From Cornus controversa (lineage: Eukaryota; Streptophyta; Magnoliopsida; Cornales; Cornaceae): a stretch of 64,000 bases of DNA. Below, piece after piece: positions 1 through 11,056 of the stretch (its first letter is position 1; every line of letters starts with the position of its first letter). The translations under genes were made by a program, and so were the position numbers. The DNA lies in contig CM048845.1 of the NCBI GenBank assembly GCA_026545225.1, forward strand, positions 29,044,001-29,108,000, read 5' to 3'. Below the pieces are notes generated by a model that was not told the origin of the DNA, did no database searches, and saw only the letters and a list, made by a program, of their open reading frames with translations.

Positions 1-398
1 AAACTCTATAAATTCATTTGAGCTGCATTTTGCAAATTGAGAGAGAGTGCTCTATAGAGCAGAAAATATAGCAGCAATGTAGAGAAAAGAAAATAGCAAG
101 AAAGTTAGAGAGAAACCTACCTATGAGCATAAACTTGAAAAACTTTTGAATACATATTCTTGCATTCTACTTGGTAGAATATCTCTTGTAGGAATCACTA
201 TTGAGCCTCAACTTTCTCATTATTCATGGTGATTCATCTTGCATATCTAGAGTTGAGCTTTTCCTTTGAGATCTTCATTTGTAACTATAGGATATTGAGC
301 TATCATTTGTGAATCTATCCATTAAGGGATACTCTTCATTGTAATCAAATTACTTATTTATCTTTTGAGAGGAAGACCAAGTGATACACTTGGCAAAG

Positions 399-566
399 AA
401 GCCCAAGTCATGAGCTTGGCAAAGAAATCTTGGTGAGGTGTTCATTGAGCAAGGAAGCCCAAGTCATGAGCTTGGCAAAGAAGTCTTGGTGAGGTGTTCA
501 TTGAGTAAGGAAGCCCAAGTCATGAGCTTGGCAAAGAAGTCTTGGTGAGGATGTCATTGAGTAAGA
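399..566. repeat. Minisatellite, 56-bp unit x3, inside the LTR
   Basis: Three tandem copies begin at 399, 455 and 511, each opening aagcccaagtcatgagc. Shorter degenerate copies flank them. A decayed reverse-complement version lies at about 28731-28860 in the other LTR, so the repeat belongs to the LTR family. Confidence 0.85.
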
Positions 567-961
567 AAGACCAAGTAATTTACTTGACAATTGTACGGTT
601 TGCTTTCCACCATTAAGGAAGGCTCTATAGTGGAAACCTCAATAATTTCTCTTGAGACATGGACGTAGGCAAGAGGGGCCAAACTATGTAAAAATTATGG
701 TGTCACTTGGTTTGCATTTCTCTATCCTTAAACTCCTTTATTTTATAGTATGTCATATGTTTAAATTCTACATGCTTTATATATCAATGCTATATTTATA
801 TGCTTCAATTTATATGAGGAGGATGGGATGAATGCTTGGAGTACATTGGTTGAGTTGTGAAATTAATTAATTATTGATTGATTGAGTTCTTAATTGATTA
901 TCTTGTTATCAATCAATTTGCATACCACGTGTTTAATAAAATATGCTATCAACATTTTCAC

Positions 962-1019
962 ACACTACAAGCATGATATGTTGCGCTTACACACTACAAG
1001 CATGATATGTTGCGCTTAC
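962..1019. repeat. Perfect tandem duplication, 29-bp unit x2
   Basis: The 29-bp unit beginning acactacaagcatgatatg occurs twice with no spacer (962-990 and 991-1019) near the 3' end of the LTR. Confidence 0.9.
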
Positions 1020-1219
1020 ACTTGTTGTATCTACTAGATCATTTAAGTGCATAATAGATAGAACATTCTCAATCTCACTTATTGAATACATTAGTTCATC
1101 AAGGGTTTGACAAAAGTTCATTCAAGCCAAATTTTGTCAAAATATGCTAAATCGAAAAAAGTTCCATTGTTTGCTTAAAGTCCCTATTCACCCCCCCTCT
1201 AGGGACAATTCTCGGGTCA

Positions 1220-1549
1220 TAGTAAGGATTGTTGAATGGAGGTTGATTATCTATGGAGTGTCAAATGATGTGAATTGTTGAACGATGAGTTTCAGTTGTG
1301 AATTGAGTATTGAAGATGAGAATTGCGTGAAATAAGTGTTAAAGGATGAGAATTGAATGAAATGAGAGTGATATTTATAGAGATTATTAAAAATATTTCC
1401 AACGGCTATATTCCCAATGACTATATTCCAATGACTATATAAACCACTCATTTTATCTTTTGTAATTGCTCAAGTCCATGGTATCTTATTTGATTCCTCA
1501 AGTTTGTTTTTTCTCTTCTTTGAATCCTTATCTTCATTAATAGAAAGAA
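1220..1549. other. Non-coding stretch between LTR and transposase remnant
   Basis: AT-rich with short internal repeats of the type 'gatgagaattg' and 'ccaatgactatatt'. It is probably the 5' non-coding part of the Harbinger element that follows, but no terminal inverted repeat was found. Confidence 0.4.
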
Positions 1550-2857
1550 ATGACTTCATCATCATGATTTATAGTAGTGTCAAAGTCAGAATCTTCAAAA
1601 AGTTCATCAGATTATGATCAGGGAGACGATTTATCAATTCCATCAGAAATAAATAAAAACGATTCTGGGCATGTTCATGCGCGAGAGAATAAAAACATTA
1701 TTTTAGCTGAATAAGAGACGATATATTAAGCGTGATCGGGAGGAGGTAGCCCAGCGGCTCTATAAAGATTACTTTGTCGAAAAATCCTGCTTATAAACAT
1801 GAGTTATTTCATAGACGATTCTGGATGCAACGAGAGTTGTTTCTTCCCATTTTGAACGATGTTACAGCTCATGACAACTTCTTCAAACATAAACTTGATG
1901 TTACCTGTCATATGGGTTGCATCCCTGTACAAAAGATGACAGCTGCAATACGTATACTCACTTGTAGAATTTCAATAGATCTTTGTGATGAGTACACAAA
2001 GGTTGGTGAGCGCACTTCGATCTAAAGCTTGAAGAGGTTTTGTGATGCTATAATTGCATTGTATGCAGACCAGTACCTACGTTTACCAAACGAAAGCGAC
2101 CTTACATGTCTGCTTGAAGAAGGGGAGAAAAGATGATTTCGGGTATGCTTGGCTCTATAGATTGTATACACTGAGAATGGAAAAACTATCCTACAACATG
2201 GCATGGTACGCATAAGGGGAGAAGCCGTAAGCCTTCCCTCATACCGGAGGCAGTTGCATAAAAAAATCTATGGATCTAGTATGCTTTTTTTGGTATGACT
2301 GGTTCACACAATGACGTAAATGCCTTGGATAATTCTCCAGTATTCAACCGTATTATCAATGATACAATGCCTCCGGTTAATTATGTGGTGAATGGACACC
2401 AACGTACGTTGGGGTATTACTTATCTGATGATATATATCCTAAATGGATAACTTTGATATAGACCATCCGACACCTAACTACTGCAAAAGAGAAATTATT
2501 TTCTCAAAGACAAGAAGCCGTTAGGAAGGATGTTGAACGGACGTTTGGTGTGCTGTAGATAAGGTGGGCTATAACGCATGGACTAGTGTATTATTGGAAA
2601 AAAGAAGACCTGAACAAAATAATGAGAGTTTCATCATATTGCACAATATGATTATAGAAGACGAGCATGATATCAACATTTTGAATTGGACACCTCCACC
2701 ATACGAGAATGTCTCCCTTTCACACTACAATCGAGACCGATCATTTTTGGCGGCAGACATACATATTCGCCTTAATAAGATTCGCAATGAAGATAACAAT
2801 TTGGATCTCAGAAGAGATCTCATAGACCATTTGTGGAATAAATGTGGCAATGAATAA
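1550..2857 (+). pseudogene. PIF/Harbinger transposase pseudogene (HARBI1/ALP1-like)
   Basis: Conceptual translation across three frames gives a recognisable plant Harbinger-type DDE nuclease. In order there are a Ser/Asp-rich N-terminus from ATG 1550, a PAYKHELFHRRFWMQRELF block (about 1783), an LKRFCDAIIALYADQYLRLP block (about 2026), GSIDCIH with the first catalytic Asp codon at 2160, GSHNDVNALD with the second Asp at 2313, RKDVERTFGVL with the Glu at 2535, and the typical ILHNMIIEDE near 2637. It is dead: a stop sits six codons in (1565), further in-frame stops include one near 2023, a Trp codon after the first Asp is TGA, and frameshifts fall near 2135 and 2600. The family assignment rests on the ordered DDE blocks. 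No terminal inverted repeats were identified, so element limits are unknown. Confidence 0.8.
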
Positions 2858-3601
2858 GTTCAAAGAAAATATTCTCTTCAATGTAATTTTTCATTTTGTT
2901 TGTGATGAATAAAAATTATTATTTTTTACTTTTCTTGTCATATATTTGTTGACAATTTAAAAAGAAAATAATTCAATAAGCAAAGAGCCATTTTTTTTAT
3001 AAAAAATAAAAAGAAACAAAATCATAAGTAAAGAAGCAAAGAAAAAAAATTGTTTGGCCTAATATACAAGGGTAGATAGACCTAAATAATAAAAGAAACA
3101 TAAAAAATTTTAACAAATAACAAAAGAACTTGTTTGAATTAAATAAGAAAAACTAGAAGAAAAAGAAAAGAAATAAGAAAACTAGAAGAAAAAGGAAATA
3201 ATGAAAGAAATAAGAAAAAGGAAAACAAAACAAAAAAAATGCATGGCCCACCAATTTGGTTGGCGAAGAGAGACTGACTCTGCATAGCAGCCTCATCGCC
3301 AACGAGCTGGGGCTGGCCCACTTGTGGCCAATCCCACACCGACACAAATTCTGGTTACAGTTTGGGCCAGCTAGCTAGATTAATGTTTATATTGCTTGCC
3401 CTTACATTTATACCGCTTGCCCTTAAAAAAAGAAAAAAAAAAAAATCGACACTAAAAGTATAATGATATCACCTATTACTTGTACATTCAGTGATGATAT
3501 CATTGACAATTTTTTCTAAGCATGATAGTATATTTAGGCATTTTTAATTTAAAATAATTATTTTAATTTTTTTTATAAGTAAGTCCCAAACGCATCCATT
3601 A
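2858..3601. other. AT-rich non-coding stretch
   Basis: A- and T-rich runs, including purine-rich AAGAAA tracts at 3140-3240. The short ORFs here are low-complexity artefacts. No gene seen. Confidence 0.5.
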
Positions 3602-4079
3602 GGCTTCGTTTGGATTGAGGGATTTGGAAGGATAAGGAGAGAAAAGAAAGGAGAGGATAGGGGATGTTGTGTTTGGGTGAGTATTTTTAAAAGAAAAGAA
3701 AGGATAAGGAGGGATAAGGAGGGATAGCAATCCCTCCTTATCCCTCAATTGCAATCCTCCCAAAAATGAGAAGATTGGGAGGGAAAGGATTGAAACTTAA
3801 ATATAAGTTTTATAATACCAAAATTGACCTCAATATTTTAACACATAAAATTCTTATACTCTTCCATAAACTTAAGTAAAAGGGTATGTTAGTAATTTGA
3901 TTGTTATCCTTTCTTTTCTTTTCTCTATCCAAACAAAATTACTATCTTTTCCTTTCTTTTCTCTCCTGTTTATCCAAACATGAATAGAGGTTATTGCTAT
4001 CCTCTCCTCTCCTCTCCTTTCTCTCATAACTAATGTTATCCTCTCCTTTCTTTTCTCTCCACTTTATCCAAACGGACCC
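3602..4079. mobile_element. Tourist-like MITE (PIF/Harbinger), 478 bp
   Basis: The left end GGCTTCGTTTGGAT and the reverse complement of the right end GGGTCCGTTTGGAT form an imperfect terminal inverted repeat. TTA flanks both sides (3599-3601 and 4080-4082), the duplication made by PIF/Harbinger elements. The body is purine-rich on the left arm and pyrimidine-rich on the right arm, as expected of a fold-back. A non-autonomous relative of whatever supplied the 1550-2857 transposase is possible but unproven. Confidence 0.8.
3709..3746. repeat. Perfect 17-bp hairpin inside the MITE
   Basis: GAGGGATAAGGAGGGAT (3709-3725) is followed by a 4-base loop and its exact reverse complement (3730-3746). 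Confidence 0.9.
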
Positions 4080-4082
4080 TTA

Positions 4083-4726
4083 ATGTCCTGTTGGAAATGC
4101 AAACTTCAGCCATCCATTAGAGAAGAAATACCGCTTGAACTGAGTCTTTAATAGTATAGTGATTCAAAAATATAATGTGGATAGGGATCCGGTTCCTATA
4201 TTATTTTACGTACTTACAATTTTTGTTAAAATTCTAAAATTGCCCCACTAAATTTTGATAATACATATACTTACTCCACTAAAGTTTTAGGTTATGAAAA
4301 AGAGTAATCAGCTCGCTTCCCGTTGTATTGTTATAGTTTCCAAAGCTTTATTTAAACAAATATAAGTTACCATATTAATGATAGAGTCCCGTGTTATTTT
4401 AGTTTTGCATGTCTATATTTTAATAATTGTACAAATGCCCCTGCAAAATAATAATAATACCTTTGATATTAAAATTCGACACAAAGGCAAAGAAAGAAAG
4501 AGAAACAAGGGAGGAAGAAATATCTTTACGCAACCTGTGTTTTCAAAAGGTGAAAACTTAATAAATTTAATTATAAATGTGTTGGATGAAAATATTATCA
4601 ATCAACATCTAAATTTTTGTACCTACTATTTTGGTTAATTTTTTTTTAATCTTATTTTTATTCAACGTCTCTCCCACTAAAAAAATTTATGAGTATAGAA
4701 AAATAATAATGATAATAATAAAAGAA
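4083..4726. other. AT-rich non-coding stretch
   Basis: No gene recognised. An 86-codon ORF (4378-4638) has AT-driven composition and no recognisable motif. Confidence 0.4.
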
Positions 4727-4938
4727 GAGAAATGCTAATCGTCACAATTTTATTTCACGAATTTTAATTTGAATCTATGTGGCTGGTGATAATACCATAG
4801 GGACTTCGTGTATGAGGGGAATCCCACCAATAATAACTTACCATTTAATTTTATCTCCTAAAATAATGGACTACATCACCTGTCACATAGATTTGAATTA
4901 AAATTCGTGATATTTATTCGAGACGTGTAGCATTGCTC
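4727..4938. mobile_element. Mutator-like MITE, 212 bp, 9-bp TSD
   Basis: ATAAAAGAA occurs at both borders (4718-4726 and 4939-4947). The ends are a ~57-bp imperfect inverted repeat (left starts GAGAAATGCTAATCGTC, right in reverse complement GAGCAATGCTACACGTC), with a shared CACGAATTTTAATT block. A 9-bp target duplication plus long inverted ends is the Mutator-like signature. Confidence 0.8.
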
Positions 4939-4997
4939 ATAAAAGAATTGGCCAAGAGGAGAGTTCAATCATCTCAATAAGTATACAAATACTAAAG

Positions 4998-5070
4998 GCC
5001 TAATAATTTAGCGGCATGTCTTCTCCTTTCAAATTGAAATGGAGAGAGTTCGAGTCTCCTCATTGTAAAA
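4998..5070 (+). mobile_element. Possible tRNA-derived SINE fragment
   Basis: A box-B-like GTTCGAGTCTCC lies at about 5048, preceded by a weak box-A-like segment. The spacing resembles a tRNA-derived pol III promoter. No tail or target duplication was recognised. Confidence 0.3.
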
Positions 5071-5100
5071 GTTAATTAAACGCACACAAATATTATATTA

Positions 5101-6572
5101 ATCAAAGGGTGGGATACCTTTTGTTTATAAAATAATAATAATACTAAGTATACAAATAAGTATTGCAAGTTTGTGAATAGATCTTTAATAGAAAAAAAAA
5201 GAAGAAAGGATCATATCGGTTGTGAGAGAAGAGAAAAGAAAGGACAGAGGAAAAGTGTTTGAGAAAATAACAGAGAGAAAAAAAATGATTTTTATTTTTT
5301 ATTTTTTGAGTGATAAGAGTAAAATTGTAACTCACTTGTTATAAATATAGTTACAAAAGAGGTAATTATTAACTCAATTATCATTTCTTTCCTTTTTTGT
5401 CTACTTTTGGTAGGGTAAGCAAATCATTGTACAAGAGGCAGCAAGAGGTTAATAGTGACTAGTGAGCCCCTCCTCCCTACAAATTCTCTCCCTTCCCTCC
5501 ACTTTTTATGACCAGTCACACAGCTGAAGCTTTTCCTTTATTTCTTTTCTTTTCCCCCCATATTTCTCCAACCAAAAAGACCCTAATACTTTTCTATTTA
5601 CTTTAATTTTATTTTTTACCAAGTAAATTAAACTCGCAATATACGTGTCATGAATTGACCAAGTTAATATATGTTCCAAGGCATCACTCAATGACTAAGT
5701 TAGTAAAGCGCCCGACTTTTCAAGCGGGTATGCCCATGTTTGAGTCCCCTTCCCCGTGTTTGCCAAGGAAAAAAAGAAGTTAAATATATGTTCTTACCTG
5801 AATCTGGAAAAGGTGAAAAATTAAAGTCATTCCTACACCTTTTTACCATATCCTCATAATTTGACTCGGGTCTTAAGCAAGAAAGAGCCAAAAAAAAAAA
5901 AAAGAAATTGAACTTGCAACTTCATTTGTCTAGGGCATTTATATCCATGAAGTTGTTAAAGATCCTGATCAGATGTATAATTTCCGTTTGATCCAATTCT
6001 CTGAAAATAAATTTTAAAAATTCTGAAACAAATAACACTTAGAAAGTGCATACACTTTTTTTAAAAATGTCGTAATGGTATCTGACACTCGAACACACGT
6101 GAGACACCACTAAACACGTGTTAGACATAACTAGAAGTGTCCGAAATTTAAAAAAATTATTTTCTAGTTGGATACGATGGGGCATGCTTGGGACACTTTT
6201 AGGACACGTTAGGATGATCTTATACTTATTTTTCTTAGAAGAATGGGATTCAATACAATTTAAGGTTTACAAAAAATTAGATTGGATTAGACCTAATGAG
6301 ATAGTTATCTTTGCAAATTTTATGGTGAAATTATAAGATGAAATCAAAGTAACTGATTTGGCCTTGTGGATTTGGTACAATTGTATAAAAGTGATGATGA
6401 GTGGAATATAGAAATGAAATATTGTAAAGAACAATATTTATTAGTGGTGATGAAAAAATAGAAATTTAGAAAGTAAAAGGATTTTAAAAAAACAAAGATT
6501 AATCATCTTGTGGGGAAAACATAAATTATGAAAAAGAAAAGGGTAAGAACAAAATAAATAGAAAATGAAAAA
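5101..6572. other. Non-coding stretch with a second tRNA-like fragment
   Basis: No gene found. At 5690-5755 a tRNA-like segment carries a box-B-like GTTTGAGTCCCC and an upstream box-A-like gactaagttagtaaagcg. The anticodon arm does not fold properly, so it is a SINE head or tRNA relic rather than a tRNA gene. A 72-codon ORF at 6118-6336 has no recognisable motif. Confidence 0.4.
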
Positions 6573-6884
6573 GGGTAAACCCCTGTGATATCAATATAGT
6601 GCATATACCCCTTGTGTATTAAAAAACACCCCGAAGTTATAGAAGTGTTCAAATAAGGACCCATGCATCCAAAAAGACTAAAATGACTTTATATTAGTAT
6701 AATAAAATAATATTACAAAAAAAAAAATTGAAGTAAAGTGACCGTTTGGGACATGTCCCAAACGACTTCGTTTGAAACAAAATAACCCACTAACGAGTGG
6801 GGTTTTTTGCACTTATTTTAAAAAGTAGGGGTCATTGTGCATAAACGGTATATTATAGGAGTTTTTTTTTTTCGCACTTTACCC
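6573..6884. mobile_element. Putative MITE with GGGTAAA ends
   Basis: Both ends read GGGTAAA inward and the arms carry related 'gtgcata' text. A clear target duplication was not found, so the limits are tentative. A third inward-facing copy of the same end type lies at about 8112. Confidence 0.45.
6743..6764. repeat. 22-bp perfect palindrome
   Basis: CGTTTGGGACA followed by its exact reverse complement, with no loop, near the centre of the GGGTAAA element. Confidence 0.9.
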
Positions 6885-7887
6885 TTTTCTTAAATATCAT
6901 TTTCTTTTTTTTTTAATAAAAAAATAAATAAATTACACTCACTTCTCCTAGTATGCAACATAATTATTAAGGACAACTTCAATTAATTTAAAATTTATAT
7001 TATTCTCTTAAGGTTAGTATTTTATAATGTAATTGATACCTACCATATGTTAACGATCAACAAAGTTAAAGGAAATTGTTTAAGCCAACAGAATTAAATT
7101 ATAAAGTACCAAATTTACCTTTATCTTTCCACTTTACTATCAGTTTAAAGTAGAAGTAGAATAATATATTATATTTTGGAACAAAAAATGTAAAATCAAC
7201 AAGATTTTTGAATCAAGAGACAAGTGTAATATACAAAGAAAATTATGTAATTGTGCCTTAAAAAGAGTAAGTGCAAGAGTGTTTTCTTGAATAACTGTTA
7301 GGTATGAAAATGTTTTTAACTATGTCATTTCATGTTTTAAAAAAATAATTAAAATTTAATATTACTTTTGTATGAGAGAATTGTTATTTCTTTTACACTT
7401 GTGTTGTATTTTTTTTTTTAATCTTTTTTTATGAATTTTTACTTCAAAAAGATTTGATGATTAAAAATGAAATATAAAAATATTAGTTAATCTAACAACA
7501 ATCAAATTTACATAATGTATCCTATTGGTTCTATAAATGCACTACTCATTTACATATAGATACAAAATATTATAAATAAATGATTCAATATTATAGAGTG
7601 TAATATAATATCATAAAAAGATAAAAAAATAAAAATGAAAAACAAAACTTATTGATTTTAATAAACACTAGACATCGAGTTCTAGGTTGAGTGCTTATTG
7701 TGTTAAGAGAGAGAGAGAATACATGTTTGGAAAGAGATGGGACGAGATTTCCTAGGAGGGGTTTATTATCATAATGTGTTGAAATAGTAATTCCACTTGA
7801 GACAAGACAGTGACAATGGGGTTCGGTAGGAGCAGAGAAAATTTTCGGTGTAGCAGTGAAATGTGTAGAGATAAAAAAAACATGAAA

Positions 7888-7923
<36 letters not shown>

Positions 7924-8189
7924 CGGGGAGGGACCTTTTGGACATGTTAAAAAAACAAAACCGGAATAAAACATTTACTTTACGTTAAAAAGTGGTCAAA
8001 AGAAATTATATGCATTTTTTTGCAAAATTAGAGATTGACAGAATTAATTTTAAAAAGTAAGGGATCAACGTGCACAAACGATATATCTTAGGGGGTAAAA
8101 ACACTTTACCCAATGAAAAAAATAATAACGTGTCATCAAATTATGGAAGACACAAGACACTTGTAGCATGAGTAAATATGTATTTCTGT
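6885..8189. other. AT-rich non-coding stretch with (GA)n
   Basis: Contains a (GA)n microsatellite at 7893-7921 and, near 8112, an inward-facing TTTACCC end like those of the GGGTAAA element. The 127-codon minus-strand ORF (7591-7974) is low-complexity translation of the GA tract and AT-rich DNA, not a gene. Confidence 0.5.
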
Positions 8190-9205
8190 GTGGTGTAAAT
8201 ATATATATATATATACATATGCTAAAACTTTAATGAGCCATAAATAGTAATGACATAGTATCATGCACTAATTAAACACTGATACGTCGTGGTATAACTC
8301 ACATTATTTTTACTTATGTGTCAAGATATAATTGGTTGATGACACCGATGACATGATACACCCGACGCAAGAAAGATTTTCTCGGTAGGTAGTGTATATT
8401 ATATATTTATATAGTAGAAATGAGAAAAAAGAAAAGAAGAACAAGAAATTGATCGCCAGAGAAGAAAGGAAAGAGAGAGAAGGAGAAAGTGGAGAAAAAT
8501 TAAGAAGGTAGGTTTTCTAACTTTTTCAAATTTTAAAAATTGTAGTTTTAATTGTTAAAAATTAGAAATTTTACATAAATGTTTATTCCCATAGAAATTG
8601 TGGGTTTAAGTTGTCAAACTATTTTGTTGAGCATGAAATTAGTTGAAGGATTGTTAGACTTTGAAATGAATTCTTGTGTTGAAAACATGAACCGAACAAT
8701 ATGACTTTTTGGGCTGGAATTAGTATACATTAACTTGTAATTTATAAATGAAAATTTGAGATATTAAAGTGCAGTTGTTAAGGACTTCACAAGTTTTTAT
8801 TTCTCTCAAAAGTGTTGAGTTTTGAATTTATTGTGAAGTTTTGAAGTTGAAGGTATCTTTGTTGTGTTCAATTCATATTTTTCTGCACTAACAATAAAAA
8901 AAAGAAAAATATGTGTACTTTCTCAACACTTGAAAACCTGTTTTTACAAAACATTTTCAGGTCCTAACTTGAGGTTTTAGATCATCACTTGTGACTGATG
9001 TGCCTAGTCATTAATGTAATATGGATATTTGAATCATGTACAAAATATGAATATCCGATTTTAGACTCTGTGAGTAGAAATAATTTGGGGCCTTTAGTGT
9101 CATCACAGAATTAAAATAGACTTCTCTTGAAAATGGTTTGAGATGTTTTTGTTACTCTCGGAGATTGTAGTTATCTCACATTATCGCGAGGAACGGGGCG
9201 TGACA
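8190..9205 (+). mobile_element. Probable solo LTR, Ty3/gypsy-like
   Basis: The stretch ends with GGAACGGGGCGTGACA, a typical 3' end of plant gypsy LTRs, preceded by long AT-rich text and a GA-rich leader at about 8420-8500. The left border is a guess and no target duplication was confirmed. Confidence 0.4.
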
Positions 9206-9837
9206 ATTTAAAATATATTATGAATTTATTAGTAAAATAACATAAATTTTTTTCTAAAAAGCAACTAACTCTAAACTCCAAATTATGATTTCATTCATTA
9301 TTATATGGATACAATGAACAAAAATTATTATTTTTATATATATAAGAGTATATTCGTTTTCGTGTTCTAATTTTTGAGATTTGACATATCGCTGTGTTTG
9401 TGTTATGTTATGTTGTACAATTTGTACCCGTGTTTATATCCGTACTTTTGAGAAAAATAGTTTTTAAAGAATTACAATAAAAAATATTTTGTTTTTAAGT
9501 TCTCTTGTTGAACGAAGCTAAGTCCATAATTCTCTCATCTTCTTATTGAGATTTAGGAGTAGTTCAAGTTAACATTAACTAAATTTTAGTTGACCATCAC
9601 CACTAATTTGATCCTAAAGTCAACCCAATCCAATCCAATCCACTCAAATTATAGAAGTCATTGTTTGGTTTGGGTCGAGATCTGAACAAGGATTTAAGGC
9701 CCAACAATTCATAATTTGAAAAAGTCTAAGACCTTTTGGTCCTTTAAAATATTAGAAACGATTTCTTTAACCAAGATGCAATCGGTATCAGTTATATCTT
9801 GGTGATAAACTCGTATGCACTAATGCTGGAAGTGGTC

Positions 9838-9879
<42 letters not shown>

Positions 9880-10266
9880 GATCTTTCTATTGCATATAGT
9901 CTATGGTTATATATACATTAACACCACTAGTACACAACTACACATGTTTTAGAAAGAAAGGAAGGTGAAATAGGGTTCTCATGTGCTATGGTAGGTGACT
10001 TAACAACCACCTTGACATCATTGTGTACATTATAAAAGTGCTTTATTTCCTATGACTTCACATACCATGATACCAATACAAATTTCAACACCTCTCTCAT
10101 TTTTCTTCAATACCATGGAAAAGTAACTACCCAGGAAAACATATTACTTGTCACAAAGAAGTATAGTTGTAATAGAAGTTGAAATTGCAACAACAAACAT
10201 GAAATTCAATTGTGGTATTGGGGATTCAAGTCAAAAACACATTAATTAGCTTTGAAGTTGCAGCAA
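9206..10266. other. AT-rich intergenic stretch
   Basis: No gene seen. Holds a compound (CT)n(TA)n microsatellite at 9838-9879. Confidence 0.5.
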
Positions 10267-10340
10267 TACAAGTTTATTCACTTAGGGCATGTTTAACATG
10301 AATTACAAGTTTATTCACTTAGGGCATGTTTAACATGAAT
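10267..10340. repeat. Tandem duplication, 37-bp unit x2
   Basis: The 37-bp unit opening tacaagtttattcactta is repeated at 10267-10303 and 10304-10340. It spans the left end of the adjacent MITE, so that end is duplicated (GGGCATGTTTAAC at 10285 and 10322). Confidence 0.9.
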
Positions 10341-10645
10341 TTGTGTTTTTGCCTAAAACAGAACAACGTTTTTGTTATAGAATATTTTGAATAGTAATCG
10401 AAAACACATTTGGTAACAAAAATATGTTTTAAGTTCTTTTTGTTTTTGTTTTTGGCCGCTACAGTAGCCGAAACACAATAAAAACACCACTTTGATGTTT
10501 CCAATTTCGACCGAAATTTTTGAAACGTTTTGCCACTATTCAAAACACAATAGACGGTACCAAACATGCTTTGTTTCAATTATTTGCTACAGTATGAAAA
10601 CAAAAAACGGAAAAAACAGAAACAAAATGCATGCCAAACATGCCC
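10322..10645. mobile_element. Tourist-like MITE, 324 bp
   Basis: The left end GGGCATGTTTAACATG and the right end, in reverse complement GGGCATGTTTGGCATG, form a terminal inverted repeat flanked by TTA on both sides (10319-10321 and 10646-10648). This is PIF/Harbinger MITE structure. Because the left end is tandemly duplicated, the original start could also be 10285. Confidence 0.8.
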
Positions 10646-11056
10646 TTAGCAAACAGAAAAGAGAGAAAAGATGAGAAAAAAACTTGGTAAGGTAAAGTTG
10701 AAAAAATACTGCTTGAAGCCCGGATTTTCAACTCCTCTTAGGTTTAGGTTTTTGGTTCGAGTTTCACTGAAGGTGAGGTCTGAGTTTAAATGATTCACGA
10801 TGTTTGCGAATGATTGTGTACATTCGGAATTTACAGACAATTGTGTATGTTCAGAATTTGCAAATCATCCGAGAGTCCAAATGACTAGCGGGTGGGTTGA
10901 TTCATGATTACCAAAAAGAAAAAAAATTGGGCTGCTTTAGGCTAAAAGCAGCAAATGGAATTGTCACCTTGGCAATTACTTCAGATTTGTAAAGAATTAA
11001 TGAATCTGTACAGTCTTGAGCCTTTTGAAGGAAAGCAATGGTAGGACCTGAATCAG
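10646..11056. other. Region downstream of the zinc-finger gene
   Basis: Should include the 3' UTR of the minus-strand gene at 11057-12637. No second gene seen. Confidence 0.4.

Larger units (their letters stand above)
1..1219 (+). mobile_element. Copia-type LTR, 3' part (cut by window edge)
   Basis: The right end reads CACCCCCCCTCTAGG, then CTCGGGTCA, the C-run plus terminal CA common in plant Ty1/copia (SIRE/Maximus-like) LTR ends. Much of this stretch recurs, reverse-complemented, at about 27853-29110: the same C-run end, the same 'cttggcaaagaag' minisatellite, and the same 'gagagaaacctacc' and 'tgcatatctagagttgag' blocks. That independent copy supports a dispersed LTR family. The left end lies outside the window, and no primer-binding site or coding region follows the right end, so this may be a solo or truncated LTR. 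The superfamily rests on end sequence only. Confidence 0.6.

Noticed and set aside
399..566. Regular direct repeats resembling a CRISPR array
   Set aside because: Units are contiguous without unique spacers, inside a plant LTR, and only three are present.
5690..5760. Possible tRNA gene
   Set aside because: Box-B-like text is present, but the anticodon arm and acceptor stem do not pair. Kept only as a SINE or tRNA relic.
7591..7974. 127-codon minus-strand ORF
   Set aside because: Composed of a (CT)n-derived SLSLSLS run and AT-rich text; no domain.
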